A DNA stretch of 64,000 bases, from positions 2,914,001-2,978,000 of the forward strand of contig OY730440.1 of assembly GCA_963422655.1 (NCBI GenBank), in the 5' to 3' direction. Position 1 is the stretch's first letter. Every line of letters begins with the position of its first letter. The notes beneath the pieces are model-generated. The model did no database searches, was not told the DNA's origin, and saw only the letters and a program-made list of their open reading frames with translations. The DNA is from CATQHS01 sp963422655 (GTDB lineage: Bacteria; Actinomycetota; Acidimicrobiia; Acidimicrobiales; Aldehydirespiratoraceae). Shown piece after piece: positions 51,948-60,685 of the stretch. The translations under genes were made by a program, and so were the position numbers.

Positions 51948-52433
51948 ATGACCGTGCGGGGCGTGTCGTGGGCAGAGTTCTACCAGGCCGATCCGGTTCT
52001 GGCCGAACCGGTCCGGGCCAGGTTCGAGAGTCACCGCCACGCCGTGATGGCCACCGTCCGAGCTGACGGGTCGCCCCGGCTATCGGGTATGGAGGCGCCC
52101 ATACGGTCCGGGCATCTGTGGCTGGCCATGATGAGAGGGTCGCGCAAGTCGACCGATCTGGATCGTGACCACCGGTTCTCGCTCCACAGCGCTCCGGATG
52201 TCGAAGATCTACCCAGCGGTGACGCTCGCATCGACGGGATCGCCGTAGCCGCGGACTCCGCCCAGCAGGCCTCATTCGTGGCCGGTCACCGGTTTCCTGT
52301 CGAAGATCCGTCCACGATGGTGTTGTGGGTGGCCCTGATCCAGCGGGTCGTTCTAGTGCGTGTATCCGGCGACGAGCTCGTGATCGAGTCGTGGACCCCA
52401 TCGAGGGATCGGATCATACAGCGATTGAAGTGA
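51948..52433 (+). CDS. Pyridoxamine 5'-phosphate oxidase-like flavin/F420-binding protein
   Basis: A 161-residue split-barrel protein. The opening RARFESHRHAVMATVRADGSPRLSGMEAPIRSGHLWLAMMRGSRKSTDL is the typical beta-barrel core that binds FMN, F420 or heme. Cofactor and substrate are not decidable. The ATG at 51948 fits the family. It diverges from the acyl-CoA dehydrogenase and converges on the AlbA-type gene. Confidence 0.8.
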   Translation: MTVRGVSWAEFYQADPVLAEPVRARFESHRHAVMATVRADGSPRLSGMEAPIRSGHLWLAMMRGSRKSTDLDRDHRFSLHSAPDVEDLPSGDARIDGIAVAADSAQQASFVAGHRFPVEDPSTMVLWVALIQRVVLVRVSGDELVIESWTPSRDRIIQRLK

Positions 52434-52443
52434 AGTATGCTCT

Positions 52444-52469
52444 CACTCGTCGTTTTTAACGCACGAGTG
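52444..52469. terminator. Hairpin between convergent genes
   Basis: CACTCGT (52444-52450) pairs with ACGAGTG (52463-52469), and after one bulged base the stem continues CGTT with AACG around a short T-rich loop. It lies between the ends of the split-barrel gene and the AlbA-type gene and could terminate both. Confidence 0.55.
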
Positions 52470-52494
52470 GGTTTAGTAAACGCACGCCGTGCTT

Positions 52495-54189
52495 TCACGA
52501 CCTTTTCTCGTAGTGAACGTTTCTTCCCCGAGTACCAACCTGCCGGAGAACGCCCCCCAACTCCATCTTCTTCAACAGTCGGTAGGCTTGGGGGAGGGAG
52601 ATGGCACAGAGGTCCGCTACGTCCTTGCGTGATATCGAACCATGATCTTCGAGGTACTGGCGCACTATCCTGTCATGGGAGACGGGTTCGGCCCGACCCC
52701 GGCCAGCATCGGCACGGTCGCCGAGGAGCAGACCTGCGGCTTCCGAGAGTTCGAATACCTGCTGCCCGGCCTTGCCCCGTACTTTGACGACGTCGCTCTC
52801 ACGTAACTGCCGTAGCAGGCCTTCTGCGTTGCTGGCCCCCTTTTGAATTGTTCTGGCTGCGTCCGATACCGTCAGCCGACGATCGTGCTCCAATGCACTG
52901 AGAAGCAACAATTCATCCTGCGAAAACGGGCGACCCTCCCGACCCCGCTCCACCACCAAGCGTACGAAGCCGAGGTTGGCCTCGCCGCCAGGCAGTTCCA
53001 GCACGACGCCGGTTTCCGTGCTTTTTTCGTAGGAGGGAGCGGGACGACCCGTGCGAATCTGTTCCACAACGATGGTATCGATGCCCCGAGCGGTGCGCTC
53101 CACGATGCCGGCCCGTTTGAAAGCGTCGGCCAAGAGCGGGTTCCGGGGACGGGGATGGGTTACCAACAAGTTGTCGAGACGCACACCGTCCGGAAATCCA
53201 CCCGGGTTCGAGACTTCGAGCCGGTCGTCGTGCCACTGCACGTGTACGGCACCCAGTCGCGTGTAATCGCGGTGGGTGAGCGCGTTGGCCACGACTTCTC
53301 GGAAAGCTCGCTCGGGGTAATCGGGCACCCCGACGCGGCTCATTCCGACCAGAATCTCTTTCTCCCGGTTGTGGGCCCGGTAGCGCGCCTCCAGCTCTTC
53401 CATCACGCGAAGCAACGGCCAGCGGAAGAAGTCGTTGACTTCTACGCCGGTGTCGGAGACCACCTGAAACGCGGCCTCGTGTGCCGGTAGGTTGGAAGCC
53501 AGCGCGTCCTCTCGTCCGAAGAGGAGCAATCCCAAAACTCTGATGGCCACTTCGCCGTTGACGTGTTCGGCGGCGCCCAAGGCCTTGGCCAGCTCCAGAT
53601 CGCTGAGATCGAGCAATGCGTGGTCCCCGCGATGCCGGTTCTCCCGGATCGTGCGGCGGTAGCGGTCGAACTCCAACGGGTCGAGCGCATCGAACCCGAC
53701 CGCGTCCAGCCGGAGAGCAGAATAGTCGAGCAGACCGAGATCAGCTTGCCGCGACTGCATCTCGTGGAAATGAAACGGAACACAGGAAGGCTTGCCGTCT
53801 CCGCCGATGACACGGCGCAGGTAGTGCCCGTCGGAGGTGCCGACGGGTTGTAGAGAGGCAGGGACCTCAACGCTGAGAACCTCGTGCCCGTTGAGCAAGA
53901 CCATTTCGGCGCGGGCGGACAGGGATGGGCGAGTGCGGTTTCCTATGAGCGCTTGGACACGGACGGGATCGGTCCTACCGTTCTCGTGGCGGGGGCGGAC
54001 GCCGCTGACACGGCCATCGTCCTCCACTCCGATGAGCAGCCACCCAAAGCCGTGGTTGCTCCGGTTGGCGAGGCACACGACGGTTTCGACGAGTTCGCGG
54101 TCGCTGAACGGGGCTACTTCTTCACCTTTGAACTCCACGGCGAGTGTTTCTCCACCCTCGACGAGCATTCTGAGAAATTCCGGTGTCAA
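52495..54189 (-). CDS. AlbA_2 / HATPase-type protein with winged-helix end, copy 3
   Basis: A 564-residue protein of the same general design as the two AlbA-type genes at 27.6-33.5 kb. Residues 10-120 form the AlbA_2 domain (GETLAVEFKGEEVAPF ... LANRSNHGFGWLLIGVEDDG). The HATPase-like region is FREVVANALTHRDYTRLGAVHVQWHDDRLEVSNPGG. The C-terminal third has two helix-turn-helix-like segments (DELLLLSALEHDRRLTVSDAARTIQKG; then SISRKDVADLCAISLPQAYRLLKKM). This is the form usually annotated as a DNA-binding regulator. It stands alone between the split-barrel gene and tmRNA. Confidence 0.8.
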   Translation of the reverse strand: MTPEFLRMLVEGGETLAVEFKGEEVAPFSDRELVETVVCLANRSNHGFGWLLIGVEDDGRVSGVRPRHENGRTDPVRVQALIGNRTRPSLSARAEMVLLNGHEVLSVEVPASLQPVGTSDGHYLRRVIGGDGKPSCVPFHFHEMQSRQADLGLLDYSALRLDAVGFDALDPLEFDRYRRTIRENRHRGDHALLDLSDLELAKALGAAEHVNGEVAIRVLGLLLFGREDALASNLPAHEAAFQVVSDTGVEVNDFFRWPLLRVMEELEARYRAHNREKEILVGMSRVGVPDYPERAFREVVANALTHRDYTRLGAVHVQWHDDRLEVSNPGGFPDGVRLDNLLVTHPRPRNPLLADAFKRAGIVERTARGIDTIVVEQIRTGRPAPSYEKSTETGVVLELPGGEANLGFVRLVVERGREGRPFSQDELLLLSALEHDRRLTVSDAARTIQKGASNAEGLLRQLRESDVVKVRGKAGQQVFELSEAAGLLLGDRADAGRGRAEPVSHDRIVRQYLEDHGSISRKDVADLCAISLPQAYRLLKKMELGGVLRQVGTRGRNVHYEKRS

Positions 54190-54347
54190 GAGTTTCGTTC
54201 TCCCTGAGGCGGCATGCTATTCCCGACTGCGGTCGGTTTCAGGGTGTCAACACGAAGATCTGTCTGGCGGTGACGCCGGCGTCCACTCGATGCGAGCATC
54301 GCTGGTAGAGACGAGTTGTGTGCGCACAGATGAGTTGTGTTGGACAA

Positions 54348-54735
54348 TGGTGGAGCTGGAGGGAATCGAACCCTCGTCCGTCAGGCGGATGTCGAGCGTG
54401 CTACGACCATTCCCGAGATTCTGGCTTGCGGATGCCAGCCCGCCGGGTCGGGTGGACCAAAGGCCCAGCCTCGGATCTTTCTCCGTGTCAGCGGTCTTTG
54501 CCGGCTGTCAGCGGTCTGTCCCGGCTGTCACCGCTGCTTCTGGTGCCAGGCTGCAGCGGTCAGGCCCCGCGTGCCATTGCTGGTCGCGATGATTCTCAGC
54601 TCACCTGATCGGATCAGGCGGCGAGAACGAGATCGTCCGAATCGGCGTCTCTTTGGGTGCCCCGTTTAAGGAGTCTGAGCAACTCCGGTCGCACGCACTG
54701 GCTTCCAGGTCCCGGCGTCGAAACCGATCAGCCCC
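54348..54735 (-). ncRNA. ssrA: Transfer-messenger RNA (tmRNA)
   Basis: About 388 bases. The 5' end GGGGCTG (54735 downwards) pairs with CAGCTCC before the encoded CCA at the 3' end (54348), and the sequence after the 5' end (GATCGGTTTCGACGCC) and before the 3' end (GGTTCGATTCCCTCCAG) is tRNA-like. A tag reading frame ends at the TGA at 54614-54616 and encodes DADSDDLVLAA, with the usual LAA ending. A TTGACA lies at 54770-54775, upstream on the minus strand, as a possible -35. smpB is encoded upstream on the same strand. Confidence 0.93.
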
Positions 54736-55451
54736 GTGTACTTGTGGTGCCCGTGGTGGGCGTGTCTGTTGTCAAGAAACTGGATTGTCGAGGAAGTTAC
54801 TTGTTGGAGGCCGCAGTATATATACCGACACTGACAGTCTGTCGCTGACAGTCTGTCGCTCACCCGGGTGCTGTCGCGGGCCCGGGTGATCCAGATCCGG
54901 GTCAGCATCAGCATCGAAGCCACCAGCCCGCTCAGGCCATAGAGCACTATCGGCATCTGATCGACGAGCACGCCGTAGGCCGTCCACCCGGCCGTCTCGG
55001 CCAGCATGAGCATCCAGGTGACCGGCGACAGCCCGACCGGAGCGTAGGTACGCCACGCCGTGGCGACCGAAGGGAAGAACTGCACGATGTTGGCCAAAGC
55101 CAGCGAGGTTCCCAGCACTGCCCAGCCCGACAGCCCCCCGACCGCCACCAATACCACGATCACTGCCCCGCCTACGCCGAGGCCACGACCGACATCGGCC
55201 CCTTTGCGGTGAAGCAAGCCGAACGTCAGACCGAAACCGGCCCCGGTGCCGACGATGGAGATGATCGGCACCCACAGACGTTCGGCGATGACGAAGACCA
55301 GCCAGCCGCCGTTGACGACGGTGCCCAGGGCGGCCCACACTGGCGAGACTCCCTCGGTCCGGCCCGTTCTCAGCAGCCGAGCGATCTGAGGTAGCAGCAG
55401 GATGCACGAGATGACCGTGGCCAGCGAGCCGATGATCAGATCAGCCGTCAA
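54666..55451 (-). CDS. PQ-loop (SWEET/MtN3-like) membrane protein
   Basis: Read from the TTG at 55449-55451, which overlaps the smpB stop (TTGA), it begins LTADLIIGSLATVISCILLLPQIARLLRTGRTEGVSP, a PQ-loop repeat (LLPQI); a second comparable repeat has NIVQFFPSVATAW. It has about seven hydrophobic segments. After the membrane part the frame continues through 14-base repeats and into the first 70 bases of ssrA before stopping at 54666, so the final 60 residues are unlikely to be conserved. Members of this family carry sugars or amino acids, or have unknown roles. Confidence 0.65.
   Translation of the reverse strand: MTADLIIGSLATVISCILLLPQIARLLRTGRTEGVSPVWAALGTVVNGGWLVFVIAERLWVPIISIVGTGAGFGLTFGLLHRKGADVGRGLGVGGAVIVVLVAVGGLSGWAVLGTSLALANIVQFFPSVATAWRTYAPVGLSPVTWMLMLAETAGWTAYGVLVDQMPIVLYGLSGLVASMLMLTRIWITRARDSTRVSDRLSATDCQCRYIYCGLQQVTSSTIQFLDNRHAHHGHHKYTGLIGFDAGTWKPVRATGVAQTP
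54831..54858. repeat. Two tandem copies of a 14-base repeat
   Basis: CTGACAGTCTGTCG occurs twice (54831-54844, 54845-54858) in the 3' part of the PQ-loop frame, next to an AT-rich tract (TATATATACC). Confidence 0.9.
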
Positions 55452-55951
55452 CGCCGGGACTGGTGCCGACCCGAGACCATGGCCCGCTGAGCCTCCAAGT
55501 CGGCGTCGCGGCGGGCGATGGCCTGGCGGTGGTCGGCCCGGGTGCGGCCCCGGGCCAGAGCCAGTGCCAGCTTGGCCCGCCCGGCCGAGAAATACAGTGC
55601 CAGCGGCACCAGCGCCAACCGTTCCCGGTCGAGTTTCGACTTCAGGCTGATGATCTCGTTGCGATGGGCCAGGAGTTTGCGGGTGCGGTCCGGGTCGGGG
55701 GCGAAGGCAGCGGGGGCACACGAGTATGGCGAAATGTAAAGGCCGTGCAGCCACAGCTCGCTGCTGTCGATCTGGGCCCACGACTCGGCCAGTTGCACCT
55801 TGCTCTCTCGCAGCGATTTCACCTCGCTGCCCACCAGCACGAGGCCGACTTCCAGCGTGTCCAGGATTTCGTAATCCCTCCGGGCCCGGCGATTGGTGGC
55901 CACCACCGAGGCTCCCTCCGGTATGTCGTGTCGTATCCGGGACCGGGCCAT
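55448..55951 (-). CDS. smpB: tmRNA-binding protein SmpB
   Basis: A 167-residue SmpB, partner of tmRNA in trans-translation. The N-terminal half (NRRARRDYEILDTLEVGLVLVGSEVKSLRESKVQLAESWAQIDSSELWLHGLYISPY) and LLAHRNEIISLKSKL are highly typical. The C-terminal tail that enters the ribosomal mRNA channel is positively charged. The ATG at 55949-55951 fits. It lies upstream of ssrA on the same strand, with the PQ-loop gene between. Confidence 0.95.
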   Translation of the reverse strand: MARSRIRHDIPEGASVVATNRRARRDYEILDTLEVGLVLVGSEVKSLRESKVQLAESWAQIDSSELWLHGLYISPYSCAPAAFAPDPDRTRKLLAHRNEIISLKSKLDRERLALVPLALYFSAGRAKLALALARGRTRADHRQAIARRDADLEAQRAMVSGRHQSRR

Positions 55952-56100
55952 ACTGCCCAGGGTATCGCTCGATCAGGGCGCGGCCCGGCCTTGCCGTGGC
56001 TGTGCTGCCCCGGTGTTGCCGGCTTGGTGACGGAACGGTTTCCGTCGTTCGGATCGGATCGGATCGAGGGCGGCGCCGGTGCCGCTAGGGTGCGGCGGCG

Positions 56101-56517
56101 ATGCTGGAACTGGTCGCCTCGGTGCACGCAGAGATGGTGGTTCACGCCTTGGCCGGTCTACCCCAAGAAGCCTGCGGGCTCTTCGCCGGGGCTGGCCGCT
56201 CCGACCGGGCGGAACGGTTCTTTCCCATGGTCAACGCGGCGGCATCGGACCGGCTCTACCGGCTCGACGCACCCGAGATGATGGAAGTCGAGCGGGCCGC
56301 CGACGAGGCCGGTCTTACGATCATGGGCGTCATGCACTCCCATACCCGTACGGCCAACTATCCCTCACCCACCGACGTGGCCGACGCAGCTCGGTTCGAC
56401 CCGTTCGGGGCTTGGCGGTTCGTGATCGTGTCGCTGCGCCACCCCGACCCGTCGTTGCGCTCGTACCGGATCCTCGACGGTGCCGTCACCGAGGAGCCGG
56501 TGGCCATCAGATCCTGA
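56101..56517 (+). CDS. JAMM/MPN+ metalloprotease, Mec-like
   Basis: A 138-residue JAB1/MPN+ metalloprotease. The zinc motif is HSHTRTANYPSPTD (H-x-H-x7-S-x2-D) near residues 79-92, with a Glu in the QEACG segment near 22. In Mycobacterium the homologous Mec protease removes cysteine from the C-terminus of the sulfur carrier CysO. cysM is 2.6 kb downstream on the same strand, but no small MoaD/ThiS-like carrier gene is visible between them. The ATG at 56101 is adopted; no strong Shine-Dalgarno was seen. Confidence 0.87.
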   Translation: MLELVASVHAEMVVHALAGLPQEACGLFAGAGRSDRAERFFPMVNAAASDRLYRLDAPEMMEVERAADEAGLTIMGVMHSHTRTANYPSPTDVADAARFDPFGAWRFVIVSLRHPDPSLRSYRILDGAVTEEPVAIRS

Positions 56518-56620
56518 CCCGCTCAGTCATCAGATTCATCAGATCCTGACCCGCTCAGTCATCAGATTCATCAGATCCTGACCCGCTCAGTCATCAGATT
56601 CATCAGATCCTGACCCGCTC
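56505..56620. repeat. 32-base tandem repeat, about 3.6 copies, over the JAMM protease stop
   Basis: Copies at 56505-56536, 56537-56568, 56569-56600 and a partial one at 56601-56620. The unit includes CATCAGATCCTGACCCGCTC. The first copy contains the stop codon (56515-56517) of the JAMM protease gene; the rest lie after it, just before the converging hydrolase gene. Confidence 0.95.
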
Positions 56621-56638
56621 GCTGGATCTTCTGGTACT

Positions 56639-57532
56639 TCATCTTCTGATACCCGACCTGATACCCGACCCTCTGCCCGAATCGAGGAGCGCAGGCGCGA
56701 CGTCGACGGCAACGACGTCGGGGGCTTGGAGAGGCCCGAAGTGGCCGAGGCCTTGGTATCGGAGGAGCCGGCCCAGGGGCAGGTTCTCGGCTATGGCTGC
56801 CGCGAACAGGCCCGGGGCCGGCTCGCCGGGCACCGTTCCCGCCGCCACCGTGGTCGCTACTTCGACCTCGGCGAGCCGGTCGAAGATCATATGACGGCCC
56901 GCAAATGTCCGAGCTTCGGTTTCTGCTCGGCAGGCCAGCCGGACTCTGCCGTCGGGCCGGTCGACGAAACCCGTCTCCACGTAGGCGTCCAGCACGTCGC
57001 TTCGGAGCACGTCGAGCGGGGGACGACTCGCGTACCGAGCCCGGGCCTTCGCTCGGTCGTCGAAGACTTCCCGCCGCTTGCGAGCAGTTCTGATCATCAA
57101 GTTCTCCGCCTCGGCGGTCAAGGCATCGGGTGGGGGTGCTATGGGCTCATAGAAGAAGAACCCGGCGAAAGTACCGGCTCGAGCCAGCTCGGCCAGCATC
57201 AGCGCAGCTCCGCCCATCGAATGGCCGAATCCGTACAAGGTGTCGGCACCGATGGCGTCCACACAGGCTTCGACATCGCAACCCATGGCCCGCCAGTCGT
57301 AATCGCCGTTCGCCGGTTCGCCGGAGAGGCCGTGGCCCCTGAAGTCGAGGGTCCAGACCCGGAACGAGCCAGTGAGGTAAGAGGCCATGGGGCCATAGGC
57401 CCAACCGTGGAAGCCGGTGGCGTGGCAGATAAGCAGATCGGGCCCGACCCCGCCCAAGTGGCGCAGGCACAACCGTACGCCGTCGCGGCCAGCGACAGTG
57501 AGGGTGGGACCGGGGTCGCGATCCGGGTACAC
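56639..57532 (-). CDS. Alpha/beta hydrolase
   Basis: A 297-residue hydrolase. The N-terminal segment DLLICHATGFHGWAYGPMASYL contains the oxyanion HATGF, the nucleophile elbow is GHSMGG (near 102), and a catalytic His is likely in GLGHFGPLQ (near 272). The composition is that of the epoxide-hydrolase/haloperoxidase-like lipase group. The C-terminus (DSGRGSGIRSGIRR) is a short low-complexity tail. It interrupts the JAMM-cysM series. Substrate unknown. Confidence 0.85.
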   Translation of the reverse strand: MYPDRDPGPTLTVAGRDGVRLCLRHLGGVGPDLLICHATGFHGWAYGPMASYLTGSFRVWTLDFRGHGLSGEPANGDYDWRAMGCDVEACVDAIGADTLYGFGHSMGGAALMLAELARAGTFAGFFFYEPIAPPPDALTAEAENLMIRTARKRREVFDDRAKARARYASRPPLDVLRSDVLDAYVETGFVDRPDGRVRLACRAETEARTFAGRHMIFDRLAEVEVATTVAAGTVPGEPAPGLFAAAIAENLPLGRLLRYQGLGHFGPLQAPDVVAVDVAPALLDSGRGSGIRSGIRR

Positions 57533-57660
57533 GGTGGCGAGGGACCGTACCAGTCCGGGTCGTCGATTCAGGGCCCGGGGAACCGAACGTCGGGCTCGGA
57601 TCCTGTCGGTGAACCATGCCTACGGATCGGATCGGCCTTCGGTAGCGTCGCTCTGTGGTG

Positions 57661-59136
57661 ATGGCGCTCGACCGGGGTCCCGGCCCGTTCTCGCCGGCCT
57701 ACCGCGCCGTGGCGATGTCTCTGCTGGCCGGCGTGGCTCTGGTTTCCTACAACAACCTGGCCGCCACTGCGGCTCTGCCCGATATCGGTGACGACCTCGG
57801 TGCGGTTGCACTGCTGCCCTGGGTCATCACCGTCGAACTCTTGGCCGCCGCCATCGCGGTGCTGGCGGTGGGTCCCTTCATCGACGGGGCCGGTCCCCGT
57901 CGGGCCTTTCGGGTCACGATCGTCGGGTTCGCCATGGCCTCGTTTCTCTGCGCTGTCGCCCCCTCCATGGAGCTACTGGTTCTGGCCCGGATCTTTCAGG
58001 GGTTGGGAACCGGCGCTCTGATCGGAACGGCCATAACCAGCGTGGGACTGGTTTTCAAGGACCGTATGCGACCTCGTATGTACGCCATGGTGTCGTCTAT
58101 CTGGGGGGTGATGAGCATCGGTGGGCCGACCATCGCGGCCGGGTTGGTGAGTACCCTGGGCTGGCGGGCCGTGTTCGCGGTCAATCTGCCAGTGGCCGTC
58201 ATCGCCGGCGCCATCGGCTGGAACCGCCTGCCGGAACAGGGGGCGACAACCCCGAGCCGGCTCGACCGTCGCGGTCTCTTGTTGGTCAGCGCTGTCACCG
58301 TGGTTCTGCTGGGAGCCGCCTCTCGGGTCCAGTGGTGGAGTCTGGTGTTGCTGCTCGTCGGAGCCGGGCTGGTCGCGGGCTATGCCCGCCACGCCCGCTC
58401 CCATCCGGCGCCCATCGTGAGGATTCTTCACGTGACCGGGGTGCGGTGGCGGTCTCTGCACCTGACGGCCGGATTGGTCGTGGCCGGGGGCACAGGGGCG
58501 GCTGTTTTCTTGCCGCTGTACATGCGCGGCGCCCGAGAGGCGTCGACAGCGGCGGCGGCATTCTCGGTTGTCTGGCTCTCTTTGGGGTGGGTGTCCTCGG
58601 CGTGGGCGGCCAGCAGACTTCACGACCGACTGCGTTCGCAGACGATCATCTTGTCGGGCACCGTCGTGCTGGCTGCGGCTACCACCAGCCTGGTGCTGGT
58701 AGCCGCGATTCGGGCCCCCGTACCGGTGTTGTTGGGTGGGTTCTACCTGGTGGGGTGCGGGATCGGATCGGCCACCATGTCGAGTCTCACCCTTCTTCAA
58801 CACCGAGCCGATGATCACGAGATGGGCCGGGTCAGCTCCGCGCACCAGTTCATCCGCTCCCTCGGCTTCGCTTACGGAGCGGCGGTGGCAGGTTTGGCCC
58901 TGTTTACGGGGGTGTCTCGACGCATCGACGACGTGGAGGCGGTGCGGGATCTGCTGGGCGGCGAGGAGGGGGTCCTCGGCGTGACCACAGCCGATGCCTT
59001 GGCGTCGGCCTACGTGTGGGCGCTGGCCGCCTCGGCTGCTTTCGCGGTGCTGGCGCTGCCGGCTGCGGTGGTGCTGGCCCGCACCTCCGACAGGTCTGCT
59101 CATGGGTATAATGCCGATCCGAGTACTCGGGATTAG
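57661..59136 (+). CDS. MFS transporter, DHA2-like
   Basis: A roughly 491-residue major facilitator protein with about 12-14 hydrophobic segments. The opening (RAVAMSLLAGVALVSYNNLAATAALPDIG) and loops DGAGPRR and GLGTGALIGTAITSVGLVF are typical of drug/proton antiporters of the EmrB/QacA style. A GTG at 57655 or the ATG at 57661 could start it; I give the ATG. Export of a hydrophobic compound is inferred from the family. Confidence 0.87.
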   Translation: MALDRGPGPFSPAYRAVAMSLLAGVALVSYNNLAATAALPDIGDDLGAVALLPWVITVELLAAAIAVLAVGPFIDGAGPRRAFRVTIVGFAMASFLCAVAPSMELLVLARIFQGLGTGALIGTAITSVGLVFKDRMRPRMYAMVSSIWGVMSIGGPTIAAGLVSTLGWRAVFAVNLPVAVIAGAIGWNRLPEQGATTPSRLDRRGLLLVSAVTVVLLGAASRVQWWSLVLLLVGAGLVAGYARHARSHPAPIVRILHVTGVRWRSLHLTAGLVVAGGTGAAVFLPLYMRGAREASTAAAAFSVVWLSLGWVSSAWAASRLHDRLRSQTIILSGTVVLAAATTSLVLVAAIRAPVPVLLGGFYLVGCGIGSATMSSLTLLQHRADDHEMGRVSSAHQFIRSLGFAYGAAVAGLALFTGVSRRIDDVEAVRDLLGGEEGVLGVTTADALASAYVWALAASAAFAVLALPAAVVLARTSDRSAHGYNADPSTRD

Positions 59137-59165
59137 GACCCCAGCCCGACGAACGGATCTGATAT

Positions 59166-60113
59166 ATGGCCGTCCACACCAGCCCGCTCGATCTCGTCGG
59201 CAACACCCCGGCCGTCGACGTCACCGAGTTGAGCCCCAACCCCGCCGTTCGCTTGGTGGCCAAGCTGGAGAGCGCCAACCCGACCGGGTCGGTGAAGGAC
59301 CGGATAGCCAAGGCCATGCTGGAGGAAGCCGAAGCCGACGGAACCTTGGTCGAGGGCCGGAGAATCCTCGAGCCGTCATCGGGCAACACCGGGATAGCGC
59401 TGGCCCTAATGGCCAAGATGAAGGGTTACCCGATCACGATCGTGATGCCGGAGAACGTGTCGGCCGAGCGCCGCCAGATGCTGGAGGTGTTCGGAGCCGA
59501 CATCATCTTCACGCCTGGTGCCGAAGGCTCGAACGGGTCGGTGCGCCGAGCCCGCGAGCTCGCTCTCGAGCACCCCGACTGGGCGTTTCTCGACCAGTAC
59601 GCCAACGATGTGAACCCTCAGATCCATTACGAAACCACCGGTCCCGAAATCTGGCACGACGTCGGCGACGTGACCCATTTTGTGGCCGGCCTGGGTACCA
59701 GCGGCACGCTCATGGGGGTCGGGACCTATCTCAAGGAACAGCGCCCCGACATCGAGGTGCTGGCTATCGAGTCCCCCAGCGGTGAGATGGTCGACGGCCT
59801 CCGCAACCTCGACGACGGTTTCATTCCTCCCATCTACGACAAGTGGGGCGGCGTCGAGTTGCTCGACGGCAAGCGCATCGTTCGAGTCGAGGAGTCGATC
59901 GAACAGACCCGCCGGCTGGCGTCGGTCGGCATTTTCGCAGGATTGTCGGCGGGGGCGGCCTTGGCCGGGGCCGTGCGGGTGGCCACTAGGGTCGACAAGG
60001 CAACTGTGGTGTTCTTGGTGGCCGACGGCGGCTGGAAGTACCTGTCCAGCCGAGCTTGGACCGGCAACCTTGCCGAGGTGGCAGCTCGCACGGCCGAGAC
60101 GATCTATTTCTGA
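59166..60113 (+). CDS. cysM: Cysteine synthase, CysM (O-phosphoserine/O-acetylserine sulfhydrylase)
   Basis: A 315-residue PLP enzyme. The PLP Lys is in PTGSVKDRIA (near 43), the substrate loop is PSSGNTGIALAL (near 72), the phosphate loop GTSGTLMG (near 177), and SAGAALAG is near the end. It fits the CysM group, whose mycobacterial member uses O-phosphoserine and the thiocarboxylated carrier CysO. The linked JAMM protease gene supports that route, but the carrier gene is not seen here. The ATG at 59166 fits. Confidence 0.9.
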   Translation: MAVHTSPLDLVGNTPAVDVTELSPNPAVRLVAKLESANPTGSVKDRIAKAMLEEAEADGTLVEGRRILEPSSGNTGIALALMAKMKGYPITIVMPENVSAERRQMLEVFGADIIFTPGAEGSNGSVRRARELALEHPDWAFLDQYANDVNPQIHYETTGPEIWHDVGDVTHFVAGLGTSGTLMGVGTYLKEQRPDIEVLAIESPSGEMVDGLRNLDDGFIPPIYDKWGGVELLDGKRIVRVEESIEQTRRLASVGIFAGLSAGAALAGAVRVATRVDKATVVFLVADGGWKYLSSRAWTGNLAEVAARTAETIYF

Positions 60114-60246
60114 CCCTACTTCTGGCTCGTTGCGGGCTGGTGGGGCCGAGACCGGACGCTGATAGGGTGGCCTGCCGGTGCGGGAACCGGAAGCGATTTC
60201 GGTGCCGCTTGCACCGGCGGGTCCACCAGGTTCATCGGAGTTCCAG

Positions 60247-60483
60247 ATGTCGAAGATCTGCCAGGTCACGGGCAAGAAGCCGCATTTCGGCAAGCAGGTT
60301 TCGCACTCTCACCGGCGCAGCAGCCGACGTTGGAACCCCAACATCCAAACCAAACGCTTCTACCTACCCAGCGAGAAGCGCTGGATCAAGCTCACACTGA
60401 GCACCAAAGCCATCAAGACCATCGACAAGCGCGGTATCGAAAGCGTGGTGGCCGAGATGCGCCGCAAGGGTTCAAAGGTCTGA
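60247..60483 (+). CDS. rpmB: Ribosomal protein L28
   Basis: A 78-residue protein matching L28: MSKICQVTGKKPHFGKQVSHSHRRSSRRWNPNIQ is the family core and includes GKKPHFG and SHSHR. The ATG at 60247 follows a weak Shine-Dalgarno; a longer reading to 60178 is not family-like. rpmG follows 33 bases later, forming an rpmB-rpmG pair. Confidence 0.96.
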   Translation: MSKICQVTGKKPHFGKQVSHSHRRSSRRWNPNIQTKRFYLPSEKRWIKLTLSTKAIKTIDKRGIESVVAEMRRKGSKV

Positions 60484-60516
60484 TGGACGGCGAAGAAGAA
60501 GGAGAGGCAGACTGCG

Positions 60517-60678
60517 ATGGCCAGTGACAAACGCCCCGTCATCAAGCTGAGGTCCACGGCTGGCACCGGCTATACCTACGTGACCACCAAGAACAAGACC
60601 AACACCCGCGAGCGGATCGAGATCAAGAAGTACGATCCGGTCATCCGCAAGCACGTCGTGTTCAAAGAGGAACGCTGA
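60517..60678 (+). CDS. rpmG: Ribosomal protein L33
   Basis: A short gene of 53 codons plus stop. The translation begins MASDKRPVIKLRSTAGTGYTY, with VTTKNKTNTRERIEIKKYDP and KHVVFKEER typical of L33. The Shine-Dalgarno GGAGAGG is about 8 bases before the ATG. No zinc-ribbon Cys pairs are present, so this is the Cys-free (C-) form. Confidence 0.95.
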   Translation: MASDKRPVIKLRSTAGTGYTYVTTKNKTNTRERIEIKKYDPVIRKHVVFKEER

Positions 60679-60685
60679 CCATTCT

